From Diploptera punctata (lineage: Eukaryota; Arthropoda; Insecta; Blattodea; Blaberidae): DNA of 64,000 nt. The stretch spans positions 953,501 to 1,017,500 of the forward strand of contig JASPKZ010007283.1 in the NCBI GenBank assembly GCA_030220185.1. The letters run 5' to 3'. Made by a program: the position numbers and the translations under genes. This document shows positions 29,960-40,770 of the stretch, piece after piece. A model generated the notes under the pieces. It ran no database searches and was not told where the DNA came from. It saw only the letters and a list, made by a program, of their open reading frames with translations. Position 1 is the stretch's first letter, and every line of letters begins with the position of its first letter.

Positions 29960-30110
29960 ACATTGACATGAAAGGGGAATGAAACTATCTTGTAGATAAG
30001 CCAGAAGAAAGTCACTCAGTAGGTGGGAGGACAACATTAACCATGATCAGAGGGAGGTGAATTATATAAGGAATAACAAGAAAATATTAGCTCATAATGG
30101 GGAAATTGTT
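29960..30110 (+). mobile_element. LINE family A 3' fragment
   Basis: Decayed translation in the order 'GKPE..', 'GGRTT', and then NINHDQREVNYIRNNKK, matching the end of the LINE-A protein (ENNINYDLREVGYTGNDWK). Very short 5'-truncated relic. Confidence 0.65.
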
Positions 30111-30839
30111 AAGTGTTTATGTCTAAGCGGCCGTGAACTTCCAGTTTTGTTAATGCTAGTAAGATGTAATAATGCCGATTGCGCGCAAGGAGAAAAATTC
30201 CACGATTACGTGCGGCGGTCGGTAATAAGCCAGCCCAATGCACGCAAGGAATAGCATATACATTGTCCTTCCCATTTTTCAATGAGTTAGAACAATTTAT
30301 GGTTCCCATTTCTCAGAGATTTAGGATTATCCATGACTATTCCTTGAGGGGTCAATAAGTATAGTTAAAAATTTAGTGACAGATCTCGTCCCCCGATACT
30401 GGGTATTTGTCAAAAAATGAAATAAAATTATCCGAAGTGGGTTTTTATAAAAATAATAAAATGTATCCATTGCATGTTATGTCATTATTTACTATAATAA
30501 TATCAACACTTATTTGGAAGTTCAAGCTTATGATATTTGCATGACTTTTAAATTTAATTCCTGAATGTACTACTTACGCCTTTCATATGAAGGACTTGAA
30601 TCTCTATCATTCATTTGTGCTTCTTTGTGTTTAAATGATACCGCCATTGAAGTGATATTATAATGGGACGTCCATTGTTTTAATTAAGGCCATAAGGTCT
30701 ATGAACTACCCCACGAGCATTGATTGATCTCTCAGACGTGATTATCTCTGAAGCCCAAAATTTCTGGCGGAAAATGATAATCCCAATCAATGAAATTTGT
30801 TGTTACATAATACGAAAAATCTCAATATGTACAATACGT

Positions 30840-30873
<34 letters not shown>

Positions 30874-31070
30874 TTATTAATCTAGAAAGAGCAGTATTTA
30901 TTAACATATAAGATCTATTGAAAGATATTTGCCATATATAAATAATAATAATATTTAAAGTTGTATGTTCATTAAATTTTCTGTGAAAACATCTTCTGCT
31001 TACCGAGGACAAAGGAATGGTAAACCAAATATCCAAAGCAGCCATTTACTAACATCAGTTTTTACAATCT
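30110..31070. other. Anonymous AT-rich DNA with a (TA)n tract
   Basis: A (TA)n microsatellite occupies about 30844-30871. Otherwise nothing recognised in this intronic stretch. Confidence 0.5.
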
Positions 31071-31488
31071 ACTAGTCAAAGCCCGCCATGTGCTGCTACG
31101 CCTAAATAAATTAAATATTAAGGATTGATTATATTATATGATATACACTGCAACAAACCAATCATGGCGGTTCCGAGTCAATTTTTAATTTCGAATTTCA
31201 GGTAAACCCACACTTCTAACGGCCGGATTTGGCCAATACCTACCTCTGTTTATTTTAATATCATATACTGAGTTTCGTTATTAAACATCGACATTTTCAA
31301 CTGCTAGAATGATTTTTAAATTCTTGTTTCAGGTGTACTCCTACACCCAATGTTTTACGGGTCCAATTGTAATTGTAAATCCAGGGATCCACTCAAACAC
31401 ACACAAAAAGTCAATACATACAAAAAATTCATCAAAATCAGTTCAGTCGTTTAGGAGGAGTTCAGAGTGATATTCAAACGTACATAAG

Positions 31489-31527
<39 letters not shown>
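31070..31527 (+). mobile_element. Probable 3' tail of a transposable element ending in (TA)n
   Basis: The end reads 'attcatcaaaatcagttcag', 'tcgtttaggaggagttcaga' and then a TA tract (31495-31526). That wording, followed by a simple repeat, recurs at the 3' ends of several arthropod repeats. No coding part and no second copy in the window, so family is unknown. Confidence 0.4.
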
Positions 31528-31530
<3 letters not shown>

Positions 31531-31739
31531 ATAAAAACTTCTAAAGCCAGAATATTTCCGCCACCAAACCTAATTCTTACCTAATTATTACACTATATTT
31601 TTTAACCACAAGAAATTTTGGACACAAGTCTTTCCATCCGCTGAGATCCGAAGTGATCACAATCTTGTAGCAAGCCTATTCAGATTTAACATCCAATGAA
31701 GAAACAATCAAAAACAGAACGACAAGGACACATAAAAAA

Positions 31740-33765
31740 CAAATGAGAAATTCAAAGTAGAGTTATTTATTGATGATTCAACAAAACTACTCTATCAGAA
31801 CAGATTAAACAACAAGTTATCAGAGATGGAAAACTGTGAAGAAATTGTTGAAGATAAATGGAACATGCTCAAAACTGCTATAACTGATGCAGCAAAAGAA
31901 TCATTAGGTACAAGAAAATTCTGAACCGAAACATGTCCGACGTTGGACTCTTTGGTTTAACGAAGAGATAAAGGAACTGATTGAAAACAAGAGAAAACTA
32001 TACAGGAGATATTTACAGACATGGAATGAAAATGATTACGATGAATTCAAAAAAATTAGAAACTAAGTAGTGTCAGCAATTAGGAAATCAAAACAAGAAT
32101 TTTGGGACAAATACTCTCATAAACTGGAATTTGATTTCTATGGTATGCAGAAACAAATATGGAGGTTCATCAGGAACCAGAGAAAATATATAAACGAATA
32201 TGTAAATTTATGTAATATATCAACAGAAGAATGGGAAAACTACTTTAAAGAAATTTACTCAGAACGGGAAAACACTGAGAATCCACATCTAGAGAAAACT
32301 ACAAATAAAGATACATTTGAGATAAGCAAGAACGAATTTGAAACAAGTAAAAAAATTGAGAAACAGAAAATCAGCGGGTATAGATAACATCCAGAATAAA
32401 TTAATTAAATACGGAGAAGAAAAATTACATGAAGAAATTTACAATTTATTTAACACCATATGCCCAAATGATTGGAAAAAAGTATTACAATCCCAATTTT
32501 GAAAAAGGGAGATAAAAACCAACCAGAAAATTACAGAGGCATCAATCTATTATGCACAGCACTGAAACTCTTCACTAAAATTATACCAGATCATTTATCG
32601 AATACATTACCACTACTAGATGAACAACAAAGATTTCGTAAAGGAAGATCATGCACAGATGCCATTTTTATATTAAAACAGACTGCAGAAAAAGCTATTG
32701 ATTTTAACATCCCAGTCTTCTTAAGTTTTGTGGATCTGGAAAAAGCATTTGATCGGGTAAGATAAATGGCATGCTCAACATATTAGAAAACAAGAATGTA
32801 TCTAAAAACCTCATCGCAATCATCAAATGAATTTATTCAGGAAACAGTACAACTATCAAATATGGAAATAGTAAATCTAAAGAAATTTTAGTCCAGCAAG
32901 GAATATGACAAGGAGTCTCATTAAATCCCATATTGTTCACACTAATAATGGATGATATCATTAAAGAACTAAAAGTTGAAGTTAGAAAAGGAATTAAAAT
33001 AGGTAACAAAGAGCTGAACATAATAAACTATGCTGATCATACAGTTCTAATTGCACAAAGTGAAGATGATTTACAAATGCTATTACACAAATTTAGAATC
33101 ATTGCAGCAAAATATAACATGTCTCAACAAATAAAACCAAATCAATGGCAATATCCAAGGACCCACGACGTGTTAAATTAGAAATAGAAGGGAAAAATAT
33201 AGAACAGGTCATGAAATTCAAATATTTAGGAATAGAAATTAATAGCAGCAACAGAATAACGGTATAACAGATGAAATACTCGATCAGGCAAATAATGCAA
33301 ACATAATATCGGGATGTTTAAACAATACTGTTTAGAAAAACAAAAAAATAAGTAAGAACTTACAAATCTGTCATAAGACCAGTTCTAACATATGGTTGTG
33401 AATGCCGAACAGAAACTCAAAAAACAAAACAAATCAATGAAACAACTGAGATGAAAGTTTTAAGGAAAATCGTAGGAAAATCGCTGAGAGAGAAAATTCC
33501 CAGCTCTGTTATTAGAAAGGAATGTGAAATTGAACCTATAAACCTCTGGATAAATGGTAGAAGACTAAATTGGAACGATCACATAGAAAGAATGGAGAAC
33601 AGTAGATTAGTGAATTAAGTACGTGACTGGACATCTCAACAGAAAAGGCGTTTAGGACGACCACAACTACAATGGAAGGACGTCACCATACCCCGGACTT
33701 GTAGTGAATGAACACGCAACAGGCTGCCAGCTTTCATGCGCAGAAGAAGAAGAAGAAGAATTTTA
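31740..33765 (+). mobile_element. LINE family B copy 2, decayed
   Basis: Broken frames in the order linker (32070-32387), fingers (ITIPILKKGDKNQPENYRGI, 32472 onward), palm motif A (SFVDLEKAFDRV), motif B remnant, and motif C reading YADHTVLIAQSEDDL near 33030, where the second catalytic Asp has become His. The thumb and the post-RT segment (about 33180-33700) end in a GAAGAAGAA tail at 33744-33761. Dead copy in the same orientation as the receptor gene, about 220 bp upstream of exon 3. Confidence 0.87.
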
Positions 33766-33985
33766 ACGGTATTTATGACGCTTTCCTCAATCTAATGTTT
33801 ATTAGAAAAATACACTACACCCCAAACATAATTCTGGCCCTTTTCTTAAGCTTGTGCGCGGTTGATAATTTACCAGCATAGTTGTTCGCGGGTAATTGAT
33901 AAAAATGTATATCTTTCGCGCATTCGCTATTCATATAGTAAGTTAGTTGGTCATTGGTTGCATCAATTTTTTTTCTCATTTTCAG

Positions 33986-34092
33986 GAGAAGCGCTGGAAA
34001 GTCGTCTACAAGCACTTGGGGATCTCATTGAAGGCAAAACAGATATAACATACGGAGGTTATCCAATCCATCCTGTCGGTATAACTGTAGCT
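33986..34092 (+). CDS. Ionotropic receptor gene, exon 3 (first part): end of lobe S1, cut by LINE insertion
   Basis: Follows the acceptor 'tctcattttcag' and completes the split Gly codon from exon 2 (phase 1). The peptide EALESRLQALGDLIEGKTDI and TYGGYPIHPVGITVA is the standard end of IR lobe S1: a helix, then 'l..g..Di.fGg.p'. The next codon in the intact gene would be GAT at 35285; the run is interrupted after 34092 by a LINE fragment that begins 'catcatcatcatcat'. The family pattern continues without loss on the far side. Confidence 0.88.
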
Positions 34093-35284
34093 CATCATCA
34101 TCATCATAGTACATTCACGAATTTAGGCCATTTGTTGACCTGTTTCGGCCTCAAGAGAAACACCATCCAGAAGTCTTTTGAGTGGACGTCCTGGTCTTCT
34201 TCTTCCTGCAGGTTAACATTAGTTTGGGTATTCTGTGATCTTCCATTCGATGAACATGTTGTATCCATCTTGACTTATAATCAGAAATTTTGTTTTCTAA
34301 AGATTCCATGTGTAATTCTTCTAAGATGTCTTCATTTTTTTTGTGATCTAGTAGTGTGTATCCTGCAGTCCTCCGAAGATATCTCATTTCAGCAGATCTA
34401 AGTCTCTGTATATCCTTCTGTTTCAATGTCCATACTTCGCTACCATACAAAAGAGTTGGAAGAGCCAGTGTTTTGTACACTTTCAGTCTTGAATGCTTTT
34501 GGACTAACTGTGGCTTGAAGATAGAATTTATTAACCCTAAAATTCTTAAAAATTTAGATATTTTTGCATTTACATCCTTTTCTTCTTCATATGAGATATT
34601 GCATCCTAGATATGTAAAATTATTCACCTGCTCCAAAATTTTATTGTCCAGTACAATTTTACTTCTGACAGGATCTACACCTTGAAATGCCATAATTTTT
34701 GTTTTTTCTGTAGATATCTTTAATCCATATTCTTCTGTAATTTTGTTAAGTTCATACAGACCTTTCTGTAGATTATCTTCGGAATTTGCTATTATTATTT
34801 GGTCATCTGCAAACAATAGGGTGTTTAATTTTCTATTTTCTGATATTCTTATTCCAAATTTATATGTTTTGTTCCAGCAACATATTACTTCATTGATATA
34901 AATTGCAAAGAGTGTTGGGGATAGGGGGCAGCCTTGTCTCACACCACGATTTATAATTCCTTCTTCAGAAAATCTGTTATTTAATTTAATCTTTATGGTG
35001 TTGTCTTTGTAAATATTTTGTATGTTCTGCCGAAGTAAATTTGGTATATTTCTGTCTTCCAATATATTTAAGAGTTTTGATCTCTTGACTGTGTCGAATG
35101 CTTTTTCAAAATCTATGAAAGCAAAATGTGTTTCTAAGTTGAATTCTCTTCTTTTTTCAAGCAATAGTTTAACAGAAAATGCTGAATCAATACAAGATCG
35201 TCCTTTCCTAAATCCATTTTGACATTCCATAAGGAATTTTTCACTGAAACTTTTCAATTTTCCATTTAAAATGTCTGCATAGCT
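34093..35284 (-). mobile_element. LINE family B copy 3: young, 5'-truncated insertion inside receptor exon 3
   Basis: The insert is bordered by the word tagct on both sides (34088-34092 and 35280-35284). It is antisense to the receptor, with its 3' tail of ATGATG repeats at the left end. Length is 1192 bp including one target copy, not a multiple of three. The RT frame is open from the truncation point to its natural stop, unlike all other LINE copies in the window, so the insertion is recent. Confidence 0.95.
34151..35257 (-). CDS. LINE-B reverse transcriptase, C-terminal 368 residues, uninterrupted
   Basis: Covers RT from just before motif A to the end: GFRKGRSCIDSAFSVK, FAFIDFEKAFDTVKRSKL (motif A), GVRQGCPLSPTLFAIYINEV (motif B), NTLLFADDQIIIANSEDNLQ (motif C, FADD intact), NNFTYLGCNISYEEEKDV (thumb), then LYGSEVWTLKQKDIQRLRSA and RRTAGYTLLDHKKNEDIL. 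No endonuclease or fingers: the copy starts inside the RT and cannot move by itself. The clean frame dates the event as recent relative to the decayed copies at 4020, 31740 and 43135. Confidence 0.93.
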   Translation of the reverse strand: MKSFSEKFLMECQNGFRKGRSCIDSAFSVKLLLEKRREFNLETHFAFIDFEKAFDTVKRSKLLNILEDRNIPNLLRQNIQNIYKDNTIKIKLNNRFSEEGIINRGVRQGCPLSPTLFAIYINEVICCWNKTYKFGIRISENRKLNTLLFADDQIIIANSEDNLQKGLYELNKITEEYGLKISTEKTKIMAFQGVDPVRSKIVLDNKILEQVNNFTYLGCNISYEEEKDVNAKISKFLRILGLINSIFKPQLVQKHSRLKVYKTLALPTLLYGSEVWTLKQKDIQRLRSAEMRYLRRTAGYTLLDHKKNEDILEELHMESLENKISDYKSRWIQHVHRMEDHRIPKLMLTCRKKKTRTSTQKTSGWCFS

Positions 35285-36247
35285 GATCCTACAATATCAT
35301 ACTTGCCAGACCTGTTAAAATGGTACGTTCCATGCGGAACTCCGTTCTCTAGAATGCAAAAAGTAGCTGAAATATTCACAACTTCTGTCTGGCTTATCAT
35401 AATATTAACATTCATTGTAAGTGTGTTCGTCTTTAAGATATCCTCTCGAGCCGATCCCTTGCTCTACCGACATTTCACAGGCTGCATTTACGCCGTTTGG
35501 TCTCTCACTCTTGGAGTATCCGTCCCTCAAATTCCCAAAACATTCATAATCAGGTCTGTATTTGCTTTTTTAATCTGGTACTCTTTCGCAATCAGCACCA
35601 TTTTCCAGACTTACTTTACAAGTATTTTAGTAGATCCTGGAGTTACCAATCAAATTCAAACATCTGAACAACTTTTTACATCCATTTTAGAATATCGATA
35701 CGAAGATGAACTTGATAATTTCATGAAAGTATCCATTCCAGAATATTATGCATTGATTCCTCTGAAGCGTGTCAAATGTACTCATAAAAACAGATGTTTA
35801 TTGGATTACTTGAAAAGTCAGAACGTAGCTACAGTTAGTTTTGATTTACACTCTAAGTTTTTCTTAATCGCAGGCCTTCCTGTGGGTACTCCAGAGCCCC
35901 AACTGTGTTCTCTGAGCGATGATATCTATACTATGTATTTTACAATGTACTTGGAGAAAAGAAACCCCCTAGTGAAGACATTGAATGTGTTTATAAGGCG
36001 AGTGACAGAGGCTGGTTTGTTGGATAAGTTGTTTCGTATTTACAAAGAAACATGGCGTTACTTGAACTGGTCTGACGGTGATGCTACACAACTGGATTCT
36101 ATCTATCAAGTAAATCAGAACATTGTCGAATATTTTGTTTTTTCATTGCAATATTTACACTTGCCGTTTTTTATTCTATTTATTGGATATGGGACAAGTT
36201 TTGTGACTTTATTGACAGAAATATTGCATTTTTATATAAAAAAGTAA
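35285..36247 (+). CDS. Ionotropic receptor gene, exon 3 (second part): channel domain, lobe S2, M3 and stop
   Basis: Resumes with DPTISYLPDLLKWYVPCG, the conserved end of S1. M1 is EIFTTSVWLIIILTFIVSVF (about 35375-35435), the pore region follows (YAVWSLTLGVSVPQIP), M2 is VFAFLIWYSFAISTIFQTYF, continuing into TSILVDPG, S2 contains NQIQTSEQLFTSI through to LDKLFRIYKETWRYLNW, and M3 is YFVFSLQYLHLPFFILFIGY, continuing to the stop at 36245-36247. This order is diagnostic of insect ionotropic receptors. No stop or frameshift, so the coding sequence was under constraint until recently. With the insert removed the whole protein would be 624 residues, normal for this family. Ligand unknown; it would act with a co-receptor such as IR25a or IR76b (family knowledge). 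Confidence 0.95.
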   Translation, partial: DPTISYLPDLLKWYVPCGTPFSRMQKVAEIFTTSVWLIIILTFIVSVFVFKISSRADPLLYRHFTGCIYAVWSLTLGVSVPQIPKTFIIRSVFAFLIWYSFAISTIFQTYFTSILVDPGVTNQIQTSEQLFTSILEYRYEDELDNFMKVSIPEYYALIPLKRVKCTHKNRCLLDYLKSQNVATVSFDLHSKFFLIAGLPVGTPEPQLCSLSDDIYTMYFTMYLEKRNPLVKTLNVFIRRVTEAGLLDKLFRIYKETWRYLNWSDGDATQLDSIYQVNQNIVEYFVFSLQYLHLPFFILFIGYGTSFVTLLTEILHFYIKK

Positions 36248-36640
36248 GTCAATATTTTCGATTCAATTCTAAACATATGTATTCACAAATAAGGTCCATA
36301 ATACAGGAATTGTGTAAACAAACAAAATTCTTCAACAAGTCGAATTGATATTCAGATATTACTGGTTTTAATTATGTGTGTCAAGTACTTTGCAAGGAAA
36401 CAAAAAATTATGGCCATTAGAACAATTTTGAAATGTTCGATTCAAAGTAAATCTCTACTTCTAATCATCGAATTTTACTAATTTACGGAATATGTCTTTC
36501 TTTGAAAATTAAATCACGTATACCAAGTTTCGTTGCGAGAAAACATAAATTATACCCGGTAGAGCATTGAAAAAGTTAAAAAAGTCACATTTGGATAAAT
36601 TTATAATTCATACGCTATCATATGGAATCTGATGCTTGAT
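36248..36640. other. 3' flank of the receptor gene
   Basis: AT-rich. No canonical AATAAA immediately downstream; 'aataag' occurs near 36288. I do not assign a poly(A) site. Confidence 0.4.
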
Positions 36641-37010
36641 GGCTTATACGATGCAATAGATATTACGTTTCTCTTGTGATGCATTGTAAGCTAACTCTCG
36701 CCAGACTTGTGAACAGCATGTTAGATGTGATTGTAGCTTCAGCTTCTTCGATCCTCATTTGAAAATGACGTTGGTCGCGTAGTAGGGGATGAACTTAAAA
36801 ACTAACCTTTATGTGATGTCGTTAAAAAATCACATGGGGTTAAGTCTGGGGATTTAGGAGGCAGTTTTACAAAAGCCTTGTCAAGAAGTCCTGTTTGTTC
36901 ATCCCAACTTGCAGGAAGTACCCGATTAAGATATTTGCGAACCTGACAGTGATAGTGAGTCTCTGCTCCATCTTGCTGGAACGGAAAGTTGTGTGGAAGG
37001 ACTTTTGAAC
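36640..37010 (-). pseudogene. Tc1/mariner-type transposase relic (C-terminal catalytic region)
   Basis: The - strand reads FQQDGAETHYHCQVRKYLNR (second catalytic Asp context, FQQDGAPPHY), then VLPASWDEQTG and PPKSPDLTPCDFF (third catalytic Asp context). Frame breaks follow. A further 200-300 bp upstream on the same strand may belong to the same copy. No terminal repeats located. Confidence 0.8.
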
Positions 37011-37771
37011 ATTACATTGAAATATCTCCTTACATGCTCAACATGTTTATCGAATACTGCTGAACGTCCACTTATTTTCTATGTAGTTAAACTGTCAGTT
37101 CTGACAAATTAGTGATGCAATTTCTGTGTGGACTTTCTGGAGGTAGTCTGTTTTCCATACGTAGCCCAAAATAAACATTTCACTTAGGTAGCATAATGGT
37201 ATCAATCTAATTTCAAAACATAAAGGCATTTTCAGCACCAGAATCGTCATTGTGGCATTGTTCTGAACAGCGCAACAAGCGGTCAACAGAGGAAACTTTA
37301 GTGTAAACAAAACATCTTAGTACTTCATATAAGCATCAAACGTCAGCTTATATATGGTAGAGTTAGTATTATAGATTTAACTAAATGTGGCTTTATTAGA
37401 GACACAGTGTATACCATCAGCTGTTGGATCTGTTACGATTTCTATATCACCATCGCCACCCGATCCAGGTATAAGGCAATTTTAACTTTTACGGTGTCAA
37501 CGAGACTTTTTTCTTACGGCGACCCAAACATTATTTTTCCCTTTTGAGATTCTGTTTTTAACCTTTTTTTATTGGACATGATTTTTTCAGCTGAGTAGGT
37601 ATTTACTTACGAAGTCTATAACTGATTGTAGGTGAAGTTTCTTTATGACCTCCTCCCAAGGAGTGGACCCTGTTGTTGCTCGCATAAACTACTTAATTTT
37701 AACTGTCTGTTAGTTTGGTGATGTCCATGCTTCACTTTCGTAATATAGTATAAGTCTTTGTTTATCTTATA

Positions 37772-39257
37772 GAGGGTGAAAATTATTTAAACCGACAAAC
37801 TCTGGGAGGTTGTAGAGGGCACCAAAACAAATATTTTTCCCTTATGTAATTTTTTCCTATGAGGATTATTTAAACCAGTAGAGGGCGTATTACGCTCTTC
37901 AGTTGTCATGACTGCAACTGCTGTTGATGGTAGGAATTGTTTTGTCCACCAGAGTATTAGTGAATTGTATCTGTTTACTAATTGAGCGATACACTTGGAG
38001 TGAGTACACTGATATGGTTGGTGCGTGCTACGTAGCGCACCACAACGCACGAGCTGCACAGCGGGTTTATCAACAACAATATCCTAATTGCCGTATCCCG
38101 CATCATACGACGTTTACTTCTGTGTACCAACGTCTGCATGAGACCGGGTCATTTAGCAGATTACCTGAACAGGGACGCCGTCGCACAGTAAGAACGCTAC
38201 GATTTGAGGAAAATGTCCTGCAGCATGTGGAGCGAGATCCTTCAATTAGCACTCGTGCAATTGCGTGTAACATGGGGACGAAACAGGCGACTGTAAGAAA
38301 CGTCCTTCATGAGCAATTCTTACATCCATTTCACTTACAGCGTGTCCACAACCTGGAACCAGTTGATTATACACCCAGAGCACAGTTTTCGCAATGGTAC
38401 CTGGAACTGTGTCAAATGCATCCTACATTTCCATCCTCTGTGTTGTTTACAGATTAAGCAACGTTCGGGCGTGATGGAGTCTTCAACATGCACAATGCGC
38501 ATGTTTGGAGTAAGAATAACCCACATGCCACAGTTACACACATCAAGTTGCGGTTCTTCGTTAATGTGTGGGCCGGTGTTGTTGGGAACTGTTTAATTGG
38601 GCCATACCTCCTACTTAGCCCATTAAATGACAGGCACTATTACAATTTCCTCGCCAGAGCATTGCCAGAATTGCTCGAAGACGTCCCGTTCCCTACAAGA
38701 CAACGCACGTCGTTCCAAAATGATGAGCGCCGGCACATTTCAGTTGTCGTGTGCGTCGATTCTTGAACCAACGGTTTCCAGGAAAGTGGATTAGCAGAGG
38801 TGGTCCAGTATCTGCTCGATAGCCAGATATGACCCCTCTGGATTTTTTTTGTGTGGGGAGAGATGCGCAACCTTGTTTACACAACTCCTGTTGCATCAGA
38901 ATAGGATCCGGTTGCCCGGATAGTAACAACAGCAGGAGCAATTAACGATACTCCTGAAGTTGTTGCCCCTGTTAGACAGAACATGATCCGCCGGTGTAAC
39001 TCTTGTTTACATGTCAATGGAGGCATTTTTGAACCTCTGCTGTAATTTAAGTAATTGCGTTGTGTTAATGTGTTGTCTCTTGGTAATAAAAAATGCAAAA
39101 GTGTTGTTCGTTGGTTTAATTAATTTGTGGCCAGAGATATCTTCCTCTACCGGTTTAAATAATCATCATAGGAAAAAAATGGCATCAAGGAAAAATATTT
39201 GTTTTGGTGTCCCCTACAACCTCCCAGAGTTTGTCGGTTTAAATAATTTTCAACCTG
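37772..39257 (+). mobile_element. Tc1/mariner-type transposon with ~100-bp terminal inverted repeats
   Basis: Bordered by TA at 37770-37771 and 39258-39259. The left end (gaaaattatttaaaccgaca, aactctgggaggttgtagag) is repeated inverted at the right end (tgtcggtttaaataattttc), and similarity extends at least 100 bp inward with few changes. The 1486-bp length is full size for this superfamily. Confidence 0.92.
37924..39043 (+). pseudogene. Tc1/mariner-type transposase, disrupted
   Basis: Order on the + strand: helix-turn-helix region (ARAAQRVYQQQYPNCRIP, TFTSVYQRLHETGSFSRLPE), second HTH (DPSISTRAIACNMGTKQATV), then catalytic core SSVLFTD followed by a TAA where the family has Glu (near 38455), then ATFGRDGVFNMHNAHVW in the same frame. 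The region continues to 'WGEMRNLVYTTPV' near 38850 after more stops. The first catalytic Asp is present; the SPDLTPxD box is degraded. Confidence 0.9.
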
Positions 39258-39402
39258 TATAAACATACTCTTGTATACTGCAGTTGTTCTCAAATATGTA
39301 TTTTAATAATAATAATATAATAAACGAAAAAGCGCATAAGTTATGCATGGAACTAACTAAGGTTAGAGTCTTCTTACATTTCGTTTTCACGGTGTTATTA
39401 AC

Positions 39403-39790
39403 TGCATGTCTCAATTATTGACTTGGGTAGTTTTTTACATGTTGTAATGTGGTAACGATCACAAGATAGTTCACAAAGTTCACATACACATGTTGAGTTA
39501 GGGTCGTGGTAGGTCTTCACATTACATACTTTGTGGTGGTATCCATGCGTTGCTAGGGAATTTACAAAGTGGCGTAGGTCTTGGTTCGTTTTCATCCATG
39601 TTCTATTTACCATTGCTTCTGTAGAATAAAATTTGGGCCATATCTCTGTTGTTTTCTGTCTTCTCATATCCATTAGCTTTCTCCAGTTCTCAGTAAATGG
39701 TATGTTACATTTGGTCGTGAGATCTTCTATTAGGAAGGTCTCTCTGACAAGTTCGTAGACGTATTTATGTTAACTGGTAAAGTAATTCTG
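39403..39790 (-). pseudogene. Non-LTR element C-terminal region with Cys/His motif, relic
   Basis: The - strand reads ELVRETFLIEDLTTKCN (from about 39780), TWMKTNQDLRHFVNSLATHG and CVCELCELSCDRYHITTC. A 'SLATHGYHH' box followed by CxCxLC...RYHxxxC is the C-terminal Cys/His region found after the RNase H or RT in some arthropod LINEs. No RT region accompanies it. Confidence 0.65.
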
Positions 39791-39799
39791 CTAATGTCT

Positions 39800-40545
39800 T
39801 GTTGTCCATGCTGCTTCCCTTCCGTAACATTGTCCTCCAAGCATCCTTAGTTCTTGTATAAACTTATTCTTCAACGAGAAAAGATTTCTTTATTTTATTA
39901 ATTATCCCCATTCTATAATTTAAAGTACACATTTTCTGTAATTGAAAAATGATCATTTATACCCAAAATAATGTTGATTTAATAATTATTTCTATTAATC
40001 TAATATTTGTGAAGATTTTACTTGTTACAAGATATTTTACATAAAATGTGGTTATTTTTGTTTTGTCAGTACTTATTAATTTACCCACCCCCACATATCA
40101 GAAAATAATGCCAAAAAATAGCTTCTTTCTATGACAAATATAAATATTGTAGTGAAAACTTGATTTATCATTTTTCCAGATTCATCGCTGAATTTTTTGA
40201 GTCTCTGAATAAATCATATTTAAACTATGAGATAAATTCCTTATTTATCGTTCCTGGATAAATAATTTTCCCTCGTTTATTGGTAACAATTTTCTATCCA
40301 GTATTATATAAATCCTAGATTGGTCAAACACAGGAATTTAGATGAGGAAGGAAGAGAGCAAAACGTTGGCCGATATGTAGCAGGAAAGAACAAGTTAAGA
40401 AGAATGTTGAGGAGGCAGGAGTTGAATGAATGGAAATGATGGAAGTGGAGTCGTGGAATAACCAAAATAGAGTAGGCTTTTACCCAAAACGTGATCCTCG
40501 GAATGGATGAAGATGAAGAAGAAGTTCTGTCATTTTTTTGAGGGT
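39800..40545. other. Anonymous AT-rich intergenic DNA
   Basis: Nothing recognised except 'gaagatgaagaagaag' near 40509, the kind of tail seen at LINE-B 3' ends, so a very decayed LINE tail could end here. Confidence 0.4.
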
Positions 40546-40548
40546 GAT

Positions 40549-40770
40549 CAGCCGCGGTGGACTAGGGTTATGCTCCTTGCCTCTGATCCCGCGGGTCGCG
40601 GTTCAAACCCGGACGGGGTCAATTAATTTTTTTAGAACGGAAAATCTAAGGATCGAGTCCTCCGGAAGATACTTTAAGCCGTGGGTCCAAAGTCTGAAGG
40701 TTTTCAGGCACGTAAGAGATCCTTAAGCCTAAATAAAGAGGCATCTAAGCAAAATTTACCGACCTCAATG
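40549..40770 (+). mobile_element. tRNA-derived SINE, family 4
   Basis: tRNA-like head: gccgcggtggactagggtta (A-box region) and, about 45 nt later, gcggttcaaacccgg (B-box), followed by a non-tRNA body (ggaaaatctaaggatcgagt, cctccggaagatactttaag). Layout is that of a SINE. No second copy in this window. Confidence 0.7.

Noticed and set aside
33862..34401. A 179-codon + strand frame as a separate gene
   Set aside because: It is receptor exon 3 (from 33986) running with upstream intron sequence into the antisense LINE. The His run is the translated ATGATG tail of the LINE.
36239..36250. A further exon after 36247, because 'aaaaagtaagtc' resembles a splice donor
   Set aside because: The receptor frame already ends there after M3 at normal family length, and no downstream exon with receptor features is seen.
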